NCBI GenBank assembly: GCA_030148625.1
Contig: JASBTC010000037.1
Coordinates: forward strand, 1 to 7,411
DNA length: 7,411 nucleotides
Origin: Sphingobium sp.
GTDB taxonomy: Bacteria; Pseudomonadota; Alphaproteobacteria; Sphingomonadales; Sphingomonadaceae
Reading direction: 5' to 3'
The notes under the pieces are model-generated. The model saw only the letters and a list, made by a program, of their open reading frames with translations. It ran no database searches and had not been told where the DNA came from. The translations under genes were made by a program, and so were the position numbers. Positions 4,533-7,411 of this stretch are shown in pieces; position 1 is the first letter of the stretch; each line of letters starts with the position of its first letter.

Positions 4533-6506
4533 ATGACTGTCTCGCCTCGCGAACTCGCCAACGCCATCCGGGCGCTGTCGATGGATGCCGTGCAGGCGGC
4601 GAATTCCGGCCATCCCGGCATGCCGATGGGCATGGCGGACGTCGCGACGGTGCTGTTCACCCGCTATCTCAAGTTCGATCCGCAAGCGCCCAAATGGGCG
4701 GACCGCGACCGGTTCGTGCTGTCGGCGGGCCATGGCTCGATGCTGGCCTATTCGCTGCTCCATCTCACCGGTTATGCGCGTCCCACGCTCGACGACATCC
4801 GCAATTTCCGCCAGCTCGGCAGCCCTTGCGCGGGGCATCCCGAGAATTTCGAGCTGGCCGGGATCGAGACGACCACCGGACCGCTGGGCCAGGGGCTCGC
4901 GACCGCGGTGGGCATGGCGCTGGCCGAACGGCATTTGAACGCCGGCTTTGGCGACGATGTCGTCGATCATCACACTTGGGTGATCGCCGGCGACGGCTGC
5001 CTGATGGAAGGAATCAATCACGAAGCGGTCGGCCTTGCCGGTCATCTCGGCCTGGGCCGCCTGATCGTGCTGTGGGACGATAATCGCATCACCATCGACG
5101 GTGCGGTGAACCTGTCGTCGAGCGAGGACGTGCAGGCGCGCTACGACGCATCGGGCTGGCACACCGTCGCGTGCGACGGCCATGACATGGACGATATCAC
5201 GCGCGCTTTCGATGCCGCGCTCGCCGATCCGCGTCCGTCGCTGGTCCGCTGCCGCACCATTATCGGCAAGGGCGCGCCTAACAAGCAGGGCACCTCTGCC
5301 ACCCATGGCAGTCCGCTGGGTGCCGAGGAAATCGCGGCCGCGCGCGAGACTCTGGGCTGGAGCTGGCCGCCTTTCGAAGTGCCGCAAGACATTCGCGACG
5401 AATGGCTGAAGGCCGGCGTACGCGGCGCCGATGCGCGCACGGCGTGGGAAGGCCGCCTGGCCGGCCATGCCGATCGCGGCGAATTCGAACGGCGCATGGC
5501 GGGCATCCTGCCCGAAGGCGCCGCGATCAATACCTATATCGATGGCCTGATCGCCGATCCCAAGACCGTCGCGACGCGCAAGGCGTCCGAAATGGCGCTG
5601 GAGGCGATCAACGCCGTCGTACCGGAAACGATCGGCGGTTCGGCGGATCTCACCGGATCCAACAACACCAAGACCAAGTCGACGGGCCCGCTGACCCGCG
5701 ACGATTATTCGGGCCGCTATGTCTATTACGGCATTCGCGAGTTCGGCATGTCCGCGGCGATGAACGGCATGGCGCTGCATGGCGGCGTCATTCCCTATGG
5801 CGGCACTTTCCTGGTCTTTTCCGATTATTGCCGGCCGGCGATCCGGCTGTCGGCGCTCCAGCAGATCCGCGTCGTCTATGTGATGACGCATGATTCGATC
5901 GGTCTCGGCGAAGACGGCCCGACCCATCAGCCGGTCGAGCATGTGATGTCGCTGCGCCTCATTCCCAATCTCGACGTGTATCGCCCGTGCGATGTGGTCG
6001 AGACCGCCGAATGCTGGGCGCTCTCGCTCGAAAAGGCCGACGGTCCGTCGCTGCTCGCACTGACCCGCCAGAATCTGCCGCAGCTCCGCACCGATGCGCG
6101 CGAGAATTACAGCGCAAAGGGCGCGTACCGGCTCGTCGCGGCCGAGGCCGCGCGCCGCGTGGTGCTCATCGCCAGCGGTTCGGAAGTCGAGATAGCGGTC
6201 GCGGTGCGCACGGTGCTCGAAGCCCAGGGCATCGGCGCAGACGTCGTCTCGATGCCATGCTGGTCGCGTTTCGATGCGCAGCCGGCCGAGTATCGCCGCG
6301 ACGTGCTGCCCGACGGCGTGCTGCGCGTTTCGATCGAGGCGGGCTCCACCATGGGGTGGGAACGCTACACGGGAATTGACGGGCTGCGCTTCGGCATGGA
6401 GAGCTTCGGCGCCTCCGCACCTGCGGAAGTGCTGTACGACCATTTCGGGCTGACCGCGCCCAAGATCGCGCCGCAAATCCTGGCGGCGCTCAACGACCGA
6501 GCATGA
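4533..6506 (+). CDS. tkt: Transketolase
   Basis: This 657-residue cytoplasmic enzyme is thiamine-diphosphate dependent. It moves two-carbon ketol units between sugar phosphates, linking the pentose phosphate pathway to glycolytic intermediates. All landmarks are present. SGHPGMPMG (about 25-33) holds the substrate-binding His, followed by GHGS and GPLGQG. The ThDP/metal motif is GDGCLMEG (153-160), with DDNRITIDG beyond it. Next are GKGAPNKQGTSATHG, DLTGSNNT and IREFGMSAAMNG with the catalytic Glu near 403. GEDGPTHQPVEH (about 459-470) has the active-site His, and a C-terminal domain with EAGSTMGW follows. The length is normal. The ATG follows GGGGAA with suitable spacing. It is probably co-transcribed with gap, 48 bases downstream. 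Confidence 0.97.
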   Translation: MTVSPRELANAIRALSMDAVQAANSGHPGMPMGMADVATVLFTRYLKFDPQAPKWADRDRFVLSAGHGSMLAYSLLHLTGYARPTLDDIRNFRQLGSPCAGHPENFELAGIETTTGPLGQGLATAVGMALAERHLNAGFGDDVVDHHTWVIAGDGCLMEGINHEAVGLAGHLGLGRLIVLWDDNRITIDGAVNLSSSEDVQARYDASGWHTVACDGHDMDDITRAFDAALADPRPSLVRCRTIIGKGAPNKQGTSATHGSPLGAEEIAAARETLGWSWPPFEVPQDIRDEWLKAGVRGADARTAWEGRLAGHADRGEFERRMAGILPEGAAINTYIDGLIADPKTVATRKASEMALEAINAVVPETIGGSADLTGSNNTKTKSTGPLTRDDYSGRYVYYGIREFGMSAAMNGMALHGGVIPYGGTFLVFSDYCRPAIRLSALQQIRVVYVMTHDSIGLGEDGPTHQPVEHVMSLRLIPNLDVYRPCDVVETAECWALSLEKADGPSLLALTRQNLPQLRTDARENYSAKGAYRLVAAEAARRVVLIASGSEVEIAVAVRTVLEAQGIGADVVSMPCWSRFDAQPAEYRRDVLPDGVLRVSIEAGSTMGWERYTGIDGLRFGMESFGASAPAEVLYDHFGLTAPKIAPQILAALNDRA

Positions 6507-6512
6507 TGTTCA

Positions 6513-6529
6513 CCGGCCCCAGCGGCCGG
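6513..6529 (+). other. Hairpin between tkt and gap
   Basis: CCGGCC (6513-6518) and GGCCGG (6524-6529) form a perfect 6-bp stem with a 5-base loop, 7 bases after the tkt stop and 13 bases before the gap Shine-Dalgarno. No T-run follows, so it is not a classical terminator. In an operon mRNA it could set relative stability or levels of the two messages. Chance is possible in such GC-rich DNA. Confidence 0.4.
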
Positions 6530-6542
6530 GCGGGTCTTCAAC

Positions 6543-6548
6543 GAGGAG
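6543..6548 (+). promoter_or_regulatory. Ribosome binding site of gap
   Basis: GAGGAG ends 6 bases before ATG 6555, a strong Shine-Dalgarno. It fixes that start over the out-of-frame ATG at 6550-6552. Confidence 0.8.
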
Positions 6549-6554
6549 TATGAC

Positions 6555-7411
6555 ATGGCAGTCAAGGTTGCGATCAACGGTTTCGGACGCATCGGACGCC
6601 TGGTGGCACGCGCGATCCTCGAGCGTGGCGGCGGCGAGCTCGAACTGGTTGCGATCAACGACCTGGCGGACGCCAAGTCGAACGCGCAGCTGTTCAAGCG
6701 CGATTCGGTCCATGGCCCCTATCCGGGCACCGTCGAAGTCGACGGCAACGACATCGTCGTCGATGGCAAGCGCATCCGCGTCACCGCCGAACGCGATCCG
6801 GCGAACCTGCCGCACGCCGATCTGGGCGTCGATATCGCGCTGGAATGCACCGGTTTCTTCACCGACCGCGAAAGCGCGCAGAAGCATCTCGATGCCGGCG
6901 CCAAGCGCGTGCTGATCTCGGCGCCCGCCAAGGGCGTCGACCTGACCGTCGTCTATGGCGTGAACAACGACAAGCTGACCGCCGAGCACACCATCGTCTC
7001 GAACGCGTCGTGCACGACCAACTGCCTGGCGCCCGTCGCCAAGGTGCTCAACGATTCGATCGGCATCGAACGCGGTCTGATGACGACGATCCACGCCTAT
7101 ACCAACGATCAGAAGATCCTCGACCAGATCCACAGCGATCCGCGCCGTGCGCGTGCCGCCGCGATGTCGATGATCCCGACCACCACCGGCGCCGCGCGTG
7201 CGGTGGGTGAGGTGTTGCCCGAACTGAAGGGCAAGCTCGACGGATCTTCGGTTCGCGTGCCGACCCCCAACGTCTCGCTGGTCGACCTGACCTTCACGCC
7301 GAGCCGCGACACCACGCGCGACGAGGTCAATGCGATCCTCAAGGCGGCGTCGGAGAGTGGCCCGCTCAAGGGCATTCTCGCCTTCACCGACGAGCCCCTG
7401 GTCTCGATCGA
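6555..7411 (+). CDS. gap: Type I glyceraldehyde-3-phosphate dehydrogenase (3' end outside window)
   Basis: The first 285 residues of a usual length near 335 are visible, and the frame is open to the window edge. The enzyme converts glyceraldehyde 3-phosphate and phosphate to 1,3-bisphosphoglycerate with NAD(P)+ in the cytoplasm. The Rossmann motif INGFGRIGR (7-15) is followed by AIND (33-36), an acidic strand end that suggests NAD preference. ECTGFF lies before the catalytic motif [12 protein letters not shown], with the nucleophilic Cys at about 153. HAYTNDQ holds the base His at about 180. [16 protein letters not shown] and [12 protein letters not shown] are the phosphate-binding and catalytic-domain landmarks. 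It lies 48 bases after tkt, a common central-carbon operon order in sphingomonads, where pgk often follows (expected, not seen). Confidence 0.97.
   Translation, partial: MAVKVAINGFGRIGRLVARAILERGGGELELVAINDLADAKSNAQLFKRDSVHGPYPGTVEVDGNDIVVDGKRIRVTAERDPANLPHADLGVDIALECTGFFTDRESAQKHLDAGAKRVLISAPAKGVDLTVVYGVNNDKLTAEHTIVSNASCTTNCLAPVAKVLNDSIGIERGLMTTIHAYTNDQKILDQIHSDPRRARAAAMSMIPTTTGAARAVGEVLPELKGKLDGSSVRVPTPNVSLVDLTFTPSRDTTRDEVNAILKAASESGPLKGILAFTDEPLVSI

Noticed and set aside
4338..6476. A 712-codon minus-strand open frame
   Set aside because: It lies antisense to transketolase, has His/Arg/Asp-rich composition without any domain, and is a usual by-product of high-GC codon use.

Overview
The window looks like chromosomal DNA from a high-GC alphaproteobacterium, most likely of the Sphingomonadales (Sphingomonas-like). 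The evidence is the protein style, the conserved block of zapA, 6S RNA, 5-formyltetrahydrofolate cyclo-ligase and a DUF2842 gene, the tkt-gap pair, and intergenic palindromic repeats of a kind common in alphaproteobacteria. The assignment is from recognition only; no search was run.

Layout. A small secreted DUF11-like protein (121-579, minus) is divergent from an AI-2E-family membrane transporter (803-1990, plus). A strong -35 box follows the transporter and drives a tRNA-Asp(GTC) (2043-2119), which ends in a hairpin. From 2145 to 2841 there is no credible gene. This 700-base stretch is packed with inverted repeats: a nested palindromic unit (2279-2647) and a two-hairpin composite repeat (2684-2789).

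The minus-strand block from 4368 down to 2842 reads: a ZauP-like coiled-coil protein, zapA, 6S RNA, 5-formyltetrahydrofolate cyclo-ligase, and a DUF2842 membrane protein. ZauP and ZapA would act together on the FtsZ ring. The 6S RNA has its own promoter inside the zapA 3' end, and the cyclo-ligase and DUF2842 genes overlap by 4 bases (ATGA). Divergent from this block is the plus-strand carbon-metabolism pair: transketolase (4533-6506) and type I glyceraldehyde-3-phosphate dehydrogenase (from 6555, cut by the window edge). A small hairpin sits between them.

I found no undescribed multi-gene system. The most informative observations are the unannotated 6S RNA with a predictable product-RNA start, its promoter overlapping the zapA stop codon, and the repeat cluster downstream of the tRNA.
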